Assembly (NCBI GenBank): GCA_032622095.1 | Contig: CP136065.1 | Span: 63,781,094-63,845,093 of the forward strand | Source: Siphonodentalium dalli | Taxonomy: Eukaryota; Mollusca; Scaphopoda; Gadilida; Siphonodentaliidae | DNA: 64,000 bases | Reading direction: 5' to 3' | Notes under the pieces: generated by a model | Seen by the model: only the letters and a program-made list of their open reading frames with translations | Database searches by the model: none | Told to the model about the DNA's origin: nothing | In this document: positions 21,486 to 33,172 of the stretch, one piece after another | Layout of the letters: each line of letters opens with the position of its first letter | Numbering within the stretch: the first letter of the stretch is position 1 | Made by a program: the position numbers and the translations under genes

Positions 21486-22194
21486 TTTTATTCATCAGAA
21501 GCTATACAGGAAACAGCATCGTATTATATGTTTTTAAAAGTTTACCTGATGAGATGTTTTATTTATAAGCCTGGTGAAAGCCAAGGTCTTCTTGAACATG
21601 GAATTAGCTGCTTTCGGCACGTGATGATGGATTCCTTTGGCTGGCATGATCACATGCGCAAAATGCCATCAATCCAGCTTCCAGTGCGTTATCGTCGAGT
21701 CTGTGGTTTCCAAAATGTACAGAATATTTATATATAATGAAATCTCAAGATAAGTCTTTTCAATATTTACATTCACCAACTTAACTTCGTTGTTGTGTTA
21801 TATGTTATTCAGTTGATATTTCATTTATTTATTTCAGTCCTGTTGTGTTTTGTGTGCATCGCCTCATCTGAACAAATGAGAGAATGATAATTTATTTAGG
21901 ATGAATGTTGCTGAGTGATGTCTCAGAACAAAGCCAAGACCGCATAACAAAATGTTTGATATGCAAAGTACTACTAAAGTGTTTGATATGCAAAGTAATA
22001 TTAAAGTGATGTGAAACACTCAAGTAGGGTGATCAAATAGAAATGGAGAATAATCTTGTTCAAAGTAGTTATTTTTACAAATATTATATCTAAATTGACA
22101 ACACACACCGTCATTCTTATATATTAATTAAATACAGTGACTCTCAATGGTGAAATCATTTTCGTTAGTTTATCGCCGATAGATGCGTCCCGAA
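21486..22194. other. non-coding, no gene supported
   Basis: A 69-codon frame at 21528 has no supporting splice signals. A short doubled phrase (GTTTGATATGCAAAGTA) occurs at about 21954 and 21980. Confidence 0.4.
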
Positions 22195-22285
22195 TCGAGT
22201 TGTAAATATTTACAATTGAGCATAGTTCAGACGATGTTTTCTATGGAGTGGTATGATCGATTTGCTTCAGATTTTCGGCGGTGTT
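22195..22285. repeat. dispersed repeat shared with 53745-53830
   Basis: TTGTAAATATTTACAATTGA, GCATAGTTCAG, GATGTTTT and TATGGAGTGGTA reappear in reverse complement near 53760-53825. Family unknown. Confidence 0.65.
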
Positions 22286-23722
22286 AGTAGAATATTACAC
22301 TCCTCCGATTGGCATAGCACCTGAATACCAATGTATCAGTTTCAAGCACCCAAACAAGTACATAATATGTCTTACTTTTGAATTGTGATTCAATTGGAGA
22401 CCAATGTCACCGATATGGTAAAGTTAATTCATAAACACTTGATGAACGGAAGTAATTATTTTATGCATTTTCGTCATACTGTAATTCGAGACCAAGAGTT
22501 TTATACTGTCGGTACAGTCGACGACAATACCCTGTGACATGAAATGTTTTATGAACTTATAGCAACAAAGCCATGTATATCACAACATCAATGCATCACT
22601 GGTGATAACTTAGGGTATTATAGAACCCAGGCCATGGTCAGTGTGATATTATGTCGAGACACTGACGAATAGCTATCTGAAAACATACTGCTACTCCTTT
22701 GCACAAAATTAGGATGTTTGTTGTTGGACTGTTCAAAGTCTGTAAGCATTTCCGGGACACATTTTGCATATAATTAGAGCTTATTAATAACCCACCATTA
22801 CCATGGAATCTACTTTCGGTGATTAAAATGTCTGGTGTTTGTGAGAACATAACATAATTTTACTCACCGTTCTGACTTATTTTCTCTTACTCTGCCTCGA
22901 ATTACCATACTACTAACACGCATACAAATATATTACTTCCGTTCATCCAAAGTGGTAAACAGTCATTACAAAACTTGTGTTTCACTGTTTACTAGTCTTC
23001 TTCGGTGCTTATGTCACTTAAATTCGACCAGTGAGTGTACAACTGACGTTTGAGAGAATATAGCTTTCAAACATTTGGCATGAGTCAAAAATATGTAATG
23101 ACACATAATAGTTCTCATCGCACATGAATACAACAATCGGAAAACATTCAGCATCGATTCGAACCATTTTCTAATGGGCTGCATATATATAAACAAATAA
23201 ATATTGCTAATCAGTGCACTTCACCTTCTGGAACTTGAGAATTATTTCCACATACAATTTTTTTTTTATCAAAATAAAACTTCGAAGATATGTCAAAATA
23301 AAATATGCAGTGTAAGTCATTAAAAATAAACTGATTAACTCGTTAGCAATCTTAAAAACAATATGAAAATTATTCTACTTTTTTGTTGTTCTTGTCATAC
23401 CACTCCATCGAGATCACAAGTTCATGATCGTGTACTCAGCTCAGTGTCTGATTGGTCAAGAACGTTCCATGCTATATTGCTCTGTTGTATTGACATAGTA
23501 AGTTCAGTCCGCAAGGAACCCCATCTCTTTCGAACAGAATGCGGGGTGGTCTCGGTGGAAACTGCATCACTAATGTAATCTCTAAACCGTCGCTTCAGAC
23601 ATTCGGATATATACTGCTGTTTTGAACTCATGCAATGGACGAGCTAGATATTTGTTGCATACGTTTTTGTAGTTCCAAGCAAAAAGTGAGTATGTCCATT
23701 TTACGAACATCTATTATTATTT
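22286..23722. other. non-coding, no gene supported
   Basis: Frames of up to ~70 codons occur on both strands and overlap; none has splice or domain support. Confidence 0.4.
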
Positions 23723-24076
23723 ATTTTTTTTGGGTATGCTTAAACATGCTATAGCGAATTTAAAAACAAACTGGATAAAACCTTAGGGGCATGTTATAAC
23801 TCAAAACTATCACCAAGTATTCATAGTAATAATTTTGATGCCCATGAAAAACGTGAGATTCCCTGGCACTAAACCTACAAAATAAGTCTGTTAAAGAATA
23901 TAAGAAACAATTATTAAAATTGTAAAAAATAATAACAAATGATGAAAAATTGTTAGGCCAATGCATTCTCTTATATATGCGAGGCGACCTATGGTCGACT
24001 CGCATATATAAGAGAATGCATTGGCACAGGGTATATGGGTTGATACAAAAATCGGACCTGGCACTGAAAGGGTTAA
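23723..24076. mobile_element. MITE family B, 5'-truncated copy B3
   Basis: Starts inside the element at GGGTATGCTTAAACATGC, then matches B2 and B4 closely (CATGTTATAACTCAAAACTA, CCAAGTATTCATAGTAATAA). It ends with one hairpin cassette (about 23957-24024) and CCTGGCACTGAAAGGG + TTAA. The left terminus is missing. Confidence 0.88.
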
Positions 24077-24210
24077 ATGGTTGAGGTGTTTGATGTTCAA
24101 ACTCGGGGTACAATCGATACCAAAGTCCTTGTAAATTTCAGTTATATAATATAAGTTTTTAACGATTACTGCTTTTGAGTGTGCATTGTGAATTGCCACA
24201 TCTCATGTAC

Positions 24211-24400
24211 TACAGTAATGCTCTAAGTAATCGCCTCCTTAACCACAGCAGAATTATGGCTAACTTTTCAGGATTTAGTCGGAAATATGGCTTGTTGCCA
24301 TTCATCGGAAAGCTCTCGGGGAGAGCTTTCCGATGAATCCTGAAAAGTTACCCATAATTCTGCTGTGGTTAAGGAGGCGATTACTTAGAGCATTACTGTA
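24211..24400. mobile_element. palindromic MITE family F, complete copy
   Basis: Begins TACAGTAATGCTCTAAGTAA and ends TTACTTAGAGCATTACTGTA. The arms are nearly perfect for ~90 bp (CTCCTTAACCACAGCAGAAT; GAAAGCTCTC / GAGAGCTTTC at the centre). The ends coincide with TA, as expected for a Tc1/mariner-type TA target, but this is not proven. Other copies: 9359-9470 (half), 62504-62751, 63948-64000. Confidence 0.9.
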
Positions 24401-27020
24401 GTTTATATCCCATCAGATCGACGTTTATGTGTGTTTTAAACAAATTTAAAATCCAAACTGCCAGGGTTAGGTTGATTGGTGACGTAGGTTCCTGGCCATG
24501 GGTATTAACCAGAAGAGTTAAGCAAAGTGTTAAAAGTAAAGTGTTTCCGTTTGTTGTTGATACCAAGGACATAATGTAGACATGACTTGAGTGCCGCCAT
24601 TGCCACTGAAAATAAGTTAACGAGGAAATTTGCAGCGTCCATCTGTGCAGAATCAGCGTTATCTGTGTTTAGAGTTATTATTCGTTGCGGAAACCAGATT
24701 AACTGACTGTTTCTGACTGTGATGTTACAGTAATGTTTACAATGATATCAACATTCAACATTTCAACTCGAGTATTATGGTCTTGATATAAGTAGAGTTG
24801 TCGTTTCTCTGTTAACTATTGCTGTTTCAAAATATCTTGAAATGTTAAATTAATGAGTTAGATAATATGACTGAATGAAATGAATATTTGTCCAAGTCTC
24901 ATAACACATTAAATATGTATGTATGAAATATGTATATTTTGTTACAAACTAGTAATTTATCGAATACTTATTGAGTTAAATTTAATCTGCGTAATATCAT
25001 TGTTATCATTATTGCATTTCAAATACAATCATTTTCATTGTTCATTTCAAATCAAATTCCAAATTTTGGTTCATTGAGTTTATTATTGATGCGCGCCGAC
25101 CATTTCTTTTTCATTGTAAAATTAGCCATGAAACTGATATTTATTATTCTGTAACCATGGTACCTATCCGACAAATGTTATTTTATGCATTCCAAACTTC
25201 ATGTGTACTTGAATTCAAAAGATAAAATGTGATAACAAACTCACTAAGACTTATTTGTTTGTCATTCGTTGTCAGCTTGGAGCAGATGGGAATGAAATAT
25301 TCAATGCATGAACCCTGGGGTCAATACTATAAAACTTCTATTTCTCTAAATTTCGAGTACTATAATCGTGAGTATTACACGTCGTATGTGCTTTCTTAAG
25401 ATGGGATTCGTATTTTATAGTATACTACTTTAGTTTATCTTCCCACAGTATTTGAGGTACGAACCACTGCATGTCTTGACTTTTTGCCACCTTGTATTTT
25501 ATACACACTTATGTTTTATAGCACCGATATCGATACATAGTCCTGGTGTATGGATTTTTGTGGCTCGTGTTGACTTATATAATTATGCTGTTTCTAGTGC
25601 CAAATTGGTATGTTATGAAACAACTACAGTAACTGATAATTGTCTGAAATTCTCATTTTCAAAGTCGTTGGCAGATCTAAGAAAATCCATTTGCATCGAG
25701 CTTTTAAAGCCACATGGCGGTTTGCACTCTAACATACACCTAATAATATTAGATTTTTTATTTTTCTCAGTATCGAAATAGGTCGATAAATACTTGAAAT
25801 TGAAAACAGCTGGAAAATGGCTATGACCCTGTGAAGAATTTTTGGGATCATATGAAGCAGTTTTTAAATATTCGTGTATTTGTCAACATATCTTCTACCT
25901 CCTCCTAAATTACAGAAGACAGAATTTGGAAGCTCAAATGAGCCAAGCATATTTAAAGTCTCATGGAGGGCTCCAGCAGCACCTTACACATAGAGTATAG
26001 TATTACATGTTAAAATATCCATCTGCCGAACATGCGTTGTGTACATGACCTGCAAATGTACAAACTAGTCAATTCAGTTTATAAAAATGCATAAATATTT
26101 GGATATGCTTGGTAATGGCTGCTTCAACCAATTCATCAGTGTTACTAAGATATTATTATCTATGTTCATGAATGCTACCAGTGTGTAGGGTCGTTCGTCA
26201 TTCTAATCCAACATGACCAACGAAAATTTTAATTGCTTTAATTACACATATATTCCCACTATAATTATATACTCTCAGATTTGGTGTGGATATATTATCG
26301 GTTGCAACAATCAACCAAGGATAACGTTGCAGAGCATATGGGGTAAGACTCTAAGATGGCTTCAAAAATAGACATGAAGCGCAGTTGAAGTACAAACAAC
26401 TCTCCAGTTGTGCTGTAGTTTTGACAAACGAATTATATAAACAAACTCCGAGATGTTCTGCTTGTATATTGTTATTTGTAGCTTGTAAATGACATCATAT
26501 AGCGGGAACGAATACGAAACAACGCACACAAATACTTAGGGAAAATCTCGTTACATCGATTTCAACAACACTTTGGCAGTATACTAATAAATGTGGTTGC
26601 AGAAAGGGTAACTTAATGGAAGTCGAAGTTTAAAGAATTTGTGACGATTGAGTTATAACTTATTATCAATTCGGTGAGTCAATAATCATAGTCGTTTCTA
26701 TGATGACTAACTCTGACCTATCTCCGAAATCAGAATAAACCTTATCATACGATTGGAAATCTTCCGGTCGGAAATGGCAGATTAATGTCTACATGCTACA
26801 AATCACAAGCCACGAGCGAAACCTCGCTTATGTAACCACCCTATTGTGAAAACTTAAAACATAAATCCGTGCACTGGAGTGCAGCGTCTCCGTTCATGTT
26901 GATTGTTTATCTGAACATCCCGACAAACGAGAAATGGATCAATCATCGTATACCTTCAGAATTGAATGGGAGAATCCAGTTCGAAAATTTAGGTTCCCAG
27001 TAACTCAACGTAGCTCAATG
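24401..27020. other. longest stretch without a recognised feature
   Basis: About 2.6 kb of AT-rich sequence. A 109-codon plus-strand frame (25452-25781) is hydrophobic and has no splice or domain support. It may be intron of the minus-strand gene that begins at 34796. Confidence 0.45.
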
Positions 27021-27273
27021 TATAACCGTTTCATGGCGGGAGCTGCGCTGGTGCAGCATTAAGATCCATGTGCCAGTGCATTCTCGTATATATGCGAGTC
27101 TCCCATAGGGAGCCTCGCATATATAAGAGCATTCACTGACTTACAAGATCAAGGCTAGGTAAACGTTGTTAGGCCAAAGCATTCTCTTATATATGCGAGG
27201 CACCCTATCGCGAAAATGTATTGCCACAGGGTTTTCGCAAAATTTCAGGAATCTCCAGTCATGAAATGGCTAA
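27021..27273. mobile_element. MITE family A, copy A6
   Basis: Left CCGTTTCATGGCGGGAGCTG, right AATCTCCAGTCATGAAATGG, with decayed TTAA flanks (TATAA / CTAA). The first hairpin cassette is intact with CAGTG-type ends; the second is truncated. Confidence 0.8.
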
Positions 27274-27354
27274 CATTCGTTTAGGTTTTGCAGATATATC
27301 TTTTCTTGGAACACTATTTAACTTGTCGCCAACATTTCGTTTATTGTAAATACG

Positions 27355-27636
27355 TTAACCCTTTCATGACGGGAGCTGCGCTGGCTCAAACATTAAAAAC
27401 TATGTGCCAATGCATTCTCTTATATATTCGAGTCGACCATAGTTAGCATCGCATATTTAAGAGAATACATTGGCATAAAAAATGTTTTTCATTACATTCT
27501 TTAAAAAACATTTGTGTTTGGCCAATGCATTCTCTTATGTATGTATTTACATATGGTCGACTCGTATATATAAGAGAATGCATTGGTACAGGGTTTTCGC
27601 AAAAAAATCAGGAAGCTCCAGTCATGGAAGTGTTAA
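27355..27636. mobile_element. TTAA-flanked MITE family A, copy A7
   Basis: TTAA + CCCTTTCATGACGGGAGCTG at the left and CTCCAGTCATGGAAGTG + TTAA at the right. Two cassettes are present but their tips carry mutations and the linker is replaced by a T/A-rich stretch. It lies 82 bp from A6 in the same orientation. Confidence 0.82.
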
Positions 27637-28142
27637 AGATCACCTGTCCGATTTGACATCAAATAATTTCCTGGCATCGCATAAGTCCACAAATTAATCC
27701 ATAACTAATACGTCAAAGACGATCTCAAAACCTCAGAATTACGAACGCTCTTTATTATTTACCACATTCGGGTCGCGGAAGCATGGACGCTCTTCACAAG
27801 AGACGTTCATTTGAATTGCTGGCCTGACAAAAATACAAAATTGTTAAAACTTCCTCTTTTGAACGTCGATATCTGGCCATAAAAACCTCATATTAATGAG
27901 CTCCTAGGTCCTATCTAATATTTTATAGTGATATTGCTTTTGGGTCACATTTCCCGAAGGTCAGTCAATGGCGGAAATTGACTTTCTGTTCGCTTTCTTA
28001 AATTTAGTTTCTGGTATAACTGGGTCAGTTTTAATATTATTCGGCTTGTTGTACTATTAAAAGTGAAAAGGCCGCATAAATTAGCAACTTTGAGCATTAA
28101 TAAGGCGCTTATAATAAAACAAATACCGACATTTTTTTTTGA
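27637..28142. other. non-coding, nothing recognised
   Basis: Contains two 'cgctctttat'-type phrases also found elsewhere in the window (6080, 6740, 40840, 41130), suggesting a decayed dispersed repeat. Confidence 0.4.
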
Positions 28143-28241
28143 ATACCGGAATCATCTCATGAGTGTCTGGAAAGAAATATCGAAGCCGCTCATGAATATT
28201 TGATATTTCTTTCCAGACACTCATGAGATAATTCGGTATTC
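28143..28241. repeat. perfect hairpin, ~40-bp arms
   Basis: TCTCATGAGTGTCTGGAAAG plus AAATATC on the left is mirrored by GATATTTCTTTCCAGACACT plus CATGAGA on the right, around a loop containing GAAGCCGCTCATGAATATT. GAATACCG/CGGTATTC extends the stem. Confidence 0.92.
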
Positions 28242-28424
28242 AAAGTGTAGGTATTCTCTATGTATTACATTAAATCATCATAATGGGTATAATAGAGTTG
28301 ATTGAATTATATATAACAGTATATTGGTGCTGAAATTAAGTTGCAGTATTCATCTGGAAGGGGGTTTTCATGAAAATGAAGCAGACGACAGATAGTAAAA
28401 GTACAGAATGAGTCCCATATGTGA

Positions 28425-28878
28425 CCCGCCATATCAAATCCAGTCGAAAGTCGGGATTTTTTTTACCCTGTGCCAATGCATTCTCTTATATATGCGAGTC
28501 GACCATAGGTCGCCTCGCATATATAAGAGAATGCATTGGCCTAACAATTTTTTACAATTTTAATAATTGTTTTCTTGTATTCTTTAATAATTTCACCCAT
28601 ACAGAGCCGAGCCCCAGACAAACATGAGCAGACGACACTCTTCTATATGCTTCTATAGATGTGTGGGGCTCCCTGCAGGTTAATGAATGTTTTTTTATTT
28701 TATGTCCTAAAAATTGTAAGAAACATTTATTTAAAAAAAATGATAAAAAATTGTTAGGCCAATGCATTCTCTTATATATGCGAGGCGACATATGGTCGAC
28801 TCGCATATATAAGAGAATGCATTGGCACAGGGTAAAAAAATCCCGACTTACGACTGGATTTGATATGGCGGGTCATAT
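28425..28878. mobile_element. long-TIR element family D with two hairpin cassettes
   Basis: Both ends carry TGACCCGCCATATCAAATCC facing inward, followed by AGTCG.AAGTCGGGATTTTT. Each end then enters a complete hairpin cassette (about 28474-28541 and 28761-28827). The middle is ordinary sequence containing GCCGAGCCCCAGACAAACA. The termini differ from families A-C and no CCCTTT/TTAA signature is visible. Target duplication not resolved ('atat' on both sides). Confidence 0.85.
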
Positions 28879-28904
28879 ATATTGGAGGGAAATAGTCAGA
28901 TAGT

Positions 28905-29005
28905 ATGTTCAACAAACAACCTATGGTCGTTTGTTGAACGTATTATCTCAACATTACCTGATTGATAACTACTCGTCAATGAGTATTTGGTAAAGAAATG
29001 GTTCA
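28905..29005. repeat. family E hairpin, copy 3
   Basis: GTTCAACAAACAACC / GGTCGTTTGTTGAAC form a short hairpin, followed by the family tail GATAACTACTCGTCAATGAG. Confidence 0.8.
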
Positions 29006-29050
29006 ATGACAACACATGGTAGCGCAAATGTCAGTGAATAGATGTGCATA

Positions 29051-29446
29051 TTAAGGGGAGGTCAAGTGACAAATTTTGAATGGGGATTTCCATGCAAATC
29101 TGCGGAGCAAAAGTTGCAAATACATCTGTGTGTGACTTGATGTGGTATTGGAAACAACGGGTACTTATCTGGTGGATCCGCTTGGAACTTTTTCAATCAT
29201 AATGTTGGTGTATTTATTTTTGAATTTTATATTTATTTTTCAAATGTAGGTCAAGTGATGTAATTCCAGAAAAAAATTCTCAGAAATATATTTATTGCAA
29301 AATATTATAATTTACCAAGGGGACCCGCCAGATAAATACCTGTTGATTCCAATACCACACCAAGTCACACTCAGAAGTATATGCAAATCTGTAGCGTTTG
29401 CTCCGCAGATTTGCATGGAAATCCCTATTCAAAATTGACCTCTTAA
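29051..29446. mobile_element. TTAA-flanked inverted-repeat element
   Basis: TTAA + GGGGAGGTCAAGTGACAAAT at the left and ATTGACCTC + TTAA at the right. Long inner arms include GATTTCCATGCAAATCTGCG / CGCAGATTTGCATGGAAATC-like matches and a mirrored block containing 'ccaataccac'. It has the same target signature as the piggyBac-type MITEs but unrelated arms. Confidence 0.75.
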
Positions 29447-29635
29447 AGACATATTGTGGATTTATTTCATTGAATAAAAACAATAAATTAGTATCCAAAC
29501 ACTATCCCCCTGAAAGAATGTAGCAAAGAACAAATAGTGTCGAATATTCCAAATTCACCGACTGTACCATTTCAGAGAACACAACGGTTGAACTGTGCAC
29601 AAATATGAATATGTATATACTGCGTTATTCGAGAC

Positions 29636-30305
29636 GCATTGGCTGCGACACACGTACCACAGTAGCGATGGCATAGTAGGTGTGACAATTTATTATGGTG
29701 GAGTTTGGTGACAATTGGTCCGTCATAATTCTGTGCCATAGCTATCCATGTCGCCCGCTGATTTTCCGCACAATGAGTCGTCTGGACCAATTAACCATTG
29801 CTTGATCTCTACTCATTACGTTTTGCTAAATTGTATTCATGACGATATATATAATTGCACGATAGATCGTCCAGAATTGTGTTCGACCATGGCCTGGTGG
29901 CAATCCTCATTGAATCACATATCATTATTGTGGTACGTTTTTATATGATCTCAATGCATGCATGTTTATCTACTTGTATTAATTTCATTAGTAAGAACAA
30001 TCATGGCTGTTGGGATGGGTTATTCATTAAGTTATCAAGTGGACTTGTGTGTTAGCATGCAAAATATAACACTGCGTGTTGAGTAAAGATCAACATCGAC
30101 AAGACATTCGGGTAGATACATCATTGAGAGATCGACCGTCGCTGGTAGAGCTTGGTAGACTCATTGTGCGAATTTGCAGAGGGCGACATGGACAGCTATG
30201 GCACAGAATTATGACGGACCAATTGTCACCAAACTCCACCATAATTAATTGTCACACCTACTATGCCATCGCTACTGTGGTACGTGTTCCGCAGCCAATT
30301 ATTGG
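29636..30305. mobile_element. long-TIR element family I, complete copy
   Basis: Both ends start TTGGCTGCG and continue for about 125 bp as near-perfect inverted repeats (ACCACAGTAGCGATGGCATA; GGAGTTTGGTGACAATTGGT). The interior (~400 bp) includes 'cacgatagatcgt' and no conserved protein. Frames of ~124 codons here run through the repeat arms and are not genes. A second copy at 43377-45886 is split by an insertion. Confidence 0.9.
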
Positions 30306-30714
30306 CCATAAACAGTACGGCAATGATTGGTCCAACAATAGTCACTGCATGTGTGTAATTAGTTTAGAACAACGACGCTGTGTTCGGACCACTGGGATAT
30401 CAAATTTATGCATTTGGCATGAGTATTTGAAACATACACTGGATCAATAAATATCAAAGTATATAATTTTGTTATTGGAAAATGGAAAAAATGATTTATG
30501 ATGTCCCTCTAAAACATGGAAACATTATGAAATAAACGCATAGAACATTCAATATCAAACAAAATAGCGTCTTTCTTGAAGCATTCTTGATCCAAACATG
30601 TTATTCTGTACACACGAATATAACTAAAAAGTCAGATAGGTTTCGTAACATTTGGTCTGGAACCTGAATACGTCTTTAAAGTCATGTGGTGTGGTCACTT
30701 ATAACAGCACTTCA
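30306..30714. other. non-coding, nothing recognised
   Basis: AT-rich, no splice-bounded exon. Confidence 0.45.
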
Positions 30715-30923
30715 TTAACCCTTCCATGGTGGGAGCCGCGCTGGTGCGACGTTAAAGATCCCGTGCCAGAACATTCTCTTATATATGCGAGTCTCCCATT
30801 GTGTTAGACCAATGTATTCTCTTATATCAGAGGCTCTCTATATAGGAGACTCGCATATATATTTGAAAGAGAATGCTTTGGCACAGGGTTTCAGGAAGCT
30901 CCATGTAGTCATGGAAGGGTCAT
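30715..30923. mobile_element. MITE family A, copy A8 (rearranged)
   Basis: TTAA + CCCTTCCATGGTGGGAGCCG at the left and GTAGTCATGGAAGGGTCATT at the right. The first cassette is cut after its first arm and joined to the 'gttaga' linker, so only one complete hairpin remains. Confidence 0.8.
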
Positions 30924-31330
30924 TATTGTATACCTGGCTCTTGATTCGTGTCAACGTTTTCATTCAAGCACAATAATATGTATTGTCAATATAAAATTCA
31001 TCCCTATTGTTTTCTGAATATAGGGTGCATAATCTCCGTGAATATTCTGTATTATTTTAAATCCCTGACTCTGACTCAATCGGAATGTTGTGATTTCGGT
31101 GCGAAATTTAAGTAATGACAGAAGTCAGCCAGAATCATACCACATGTTTAATATTGTATCATCCATCGGAAGTTCAACACTGGATGGAACTATCCATGCA
31201 TGTATACATCCATCGGAAGTATACCAGTGCAATTGAATAAAATTGCTCATGTACAAGGGTATCTTTCCTATGTCGGATCTACCCCTTTGAATCCTCATGC
31301 ATCTTTGACGTTCGACGGGTTTAGTTTGCC

Positions 31331-31435
31331 ATGGACATACAACAGCAACATAACACAGCCCAGCAAGCTGCCAGCAAACAACAGTCCTCAGCCGCATCCC
31401 TGTCCCGTCGGTTTCTGTCCTCTACGTATCTGTGA
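31331..31435 (+). CDS. small Gln-rich open frame (unidentified)
   Basis: An ATG in a strong GCCATGG context follows 'gggtttag' and opens a 34-codon frame MDIQQQHNTAQQAASKQQSS.. ending in a basic/Ser stretch (SLSRRFLSSTYL) and TGA at 31433. The Gln/Ala/Ser composition is unusual for AT-rich background. A donor-like GTATCT overlaps its end, so it could be an internal or first exon. No family is recognised; overlapping minus-strand frames also exist. Confidence 0.25.
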   Translation: MDIQQQHNTAQQAASKQQSSAASLSRRFLSSTYL

Positions 31436-31621
31436 ACAATATAAATCACATTAGTAGAGCGCACAAAAAAGTGAAATGATCAATTTGGGGAGTGCATCCA
31501 ATATTCGAGAAACTTGGTGAACTGTTGTCTCTCTTTTGGCGTATTTTAACTCTCCAGACTTTACTGTATAGGTCTCCACCGAGGGGTAGTTAAATTATCT
31601 TTATATGATTGGGGAAAAACG

Positions 31622-32112
31622 TATAGTACGACAGATAATTATTACGAACAGTTATTTGTTGTCGTACTTTTTTTCAGATGGTCCAAAAACATTTTCGCAG
31701 AATTGACGACAACGAGTCCGTTGAGACAATCATGCTTGTTACTCGCAGTGAGGGGATTACGAGACAGCCTGTCGTGATTATTTTGCTTTTATCAGGTCAT
31801 ATCTTAGTGCTTTGTGTTTCGCAATCGCCTCGTGTTTCACGACGACGAATGATATTATTGCCACTAATAGATCAAAAGTAGGGCCATATGGCGATCACAA
31901 TTTAAGGACATAATCTCAGTGTCATCTCCCACATTGAGGGGCCGAGAAACGATCGCGAACTTATTACTATGTCATGTCCTTGTGAGTTTTGTTGAAAATC
32001 CGAACCTGTAATCGTAACAACGAATATGGTAAAAACGACAACGAATATAAATAACACAAATTCTAGTTACGTTGTACCATATTCGTAATAATTAATTGTC
32101 GTCGTTAATTGT
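31622..32112. repeat. inverted-repeat element
   Basis: GTACGACAGATAATTATTAC near 31627 faces GTAATAATTAATTGTCGTCG near 32085. A frame starting ATG at 31678 right after a splice-like 'actttttttcag' is probably coincidental. Confidence 0.5.
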
Positions 32113-32679
32113 GCGAAAGATCTGTAGTATAGGCGGTCTTCCGGATAACAATTTCATGAGTTTTGGCTACTGAAGTGTTTCTTGTTTGTTATTATGATTA
32201 TGATTGGGCAAAAACAGACGCGTGCACGTGATGTCTTTTGTCAAATAAAATGATATTGGCAAATTTAAATTAATCCAAGACATTATTACAGAATGGCCCT
32301 GATGTTTATTCCGGATTTCAAAGACACACATCACTGATTTAGCATAATCTGCATGCGGCCAAATTTGGAGCGCACAAGATACACAAGAATAAACAAACAA
32401 ACACGCAAGTATGTTTATACTCCTCAGTTCGGGTCGAATTTTCGCCGACAAACAAACAGCAATGATTCCCCCAGTGAGAGTCGGTGCATATAATTTATAC
32501 CTAAGAATGAAGGTGTGTGCTGCCACTTTGGCATAACATTTATGAAATTAACTACCTTGGCATAACATTTATGAAATTAACTACCTTATTGTGTATTCCC
32601 ATTGGATCACCCCAATGGGGTGTTCCACGTCACTTTAAGGATACATAATCTGAATTATATATAACGCTCCTAAATTACA
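32113..32679. other. non-coding; short tandem near 32530
   Basis: TTGGCATAACATTTATGAAA is repeated directly at about 32529 and 32558. A 119-codon minus-strand frame at 32167-32526 starts without an ATG and has no family likeness. Confidence 0.4.
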
Positions 32680-32838
32680 ATTTCTTTAGCTTTGTCAGGT
32701 GGCTTTGTGGGTAAAAAATATTTGATTCGAGTCGAGGAACCCACCCATGAAAACTCAGAGTTATCAAATATCGATTTTTGAAATCTGTTATTTTTCACCA
32801 CCTGGAATATTTGCGGCCTAAGCAACAAAAAATTATAA
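32680..32838 (-). repeat. fragment of dispersed repeat family O
   Basis: GGGTAAAAAATATTTGATTC and GAGTCGAGGAACCCA match, in reverse complement, the right part of the copies at 47239-47643 and 55395-55821. Confidence 0.7.
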
Positions 32839-32940
32839 GTCCAATATGAACCAGTGTGAATATTTAGGTCCAATATGAACCTGTGTGAATATTTAGGTCC
32901 AATATGAACCAGTGTGAATATTTAGGTTCAATATGAACAT
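32839..32940. repeat. 29-30-bp tandem repeat, ~3.5 copies
   Basis: The unit CCAATATGAACCAGTGTGAA + TATTTAGGT is repeated head to tail. A single inverted copy (CACATTGGACCTAAATATT) with neighbouring ATATCCTCGTG sits at about 33705-33745, and CACGAGGATAT follows the array at 32947. The two sites are arms of a larger inverted structure. Confidence 0.88.
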
Positions 32941-33042
32941 ATTTTCACGAGGATATGTTGATATCCCGGGCTTCAGAAATCACGAGGATGGCATGCAACT
33001 ACTTCCATAAATCTGAAATCTGAAATTGATTAAGTTTGCCCC

Positions 33043-33172
33043 TCGAATGCTGGCAAGCTTCATTTATCGTTTTAGAGTTTCTTTCGAATACTGGCAGGCT
33101 TCGTTGACCATTTTTGGAGTTTCTCTCGAATGCCGGCAGACTTCATTGACCGTTTTAGAGTTTATGGAAGTT
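33043..33172. repeat. ~42-bp tandem repeat, three copies
   Basis: Units begin TCGAATGCTGGCAAGCTTCA, TCGAATACTGGCAGGCTTCG and TCGAATGCCGGCAGACTTCA, each ending TTTTAGAGTTT-like. The unit length is close to a multiple of three, so one frame reads as a 14-residue repeat, but no gene signal surrounds it. Confidence 0.85.

Noticed and set aside
25452-25781. 109-codon frame
   Set aside because: Hydrophobic AT-driven composition and no splice or start context.
30076-30450. 124-codon open frame
   Set aside because: It runs through the right arm of inverted-repeat element family I and has no domain or splice support.
31678-31881. ATG right after a splice-like 'tttttttcag'
   Set aside because: It lies inside an inverted-repeat element and its peptide shows no domain.
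32167-32526. 119-codon minus-strand frame
   Set aside because: Starts with GTG rather than ATG, no splice borders, no recognisable domain.
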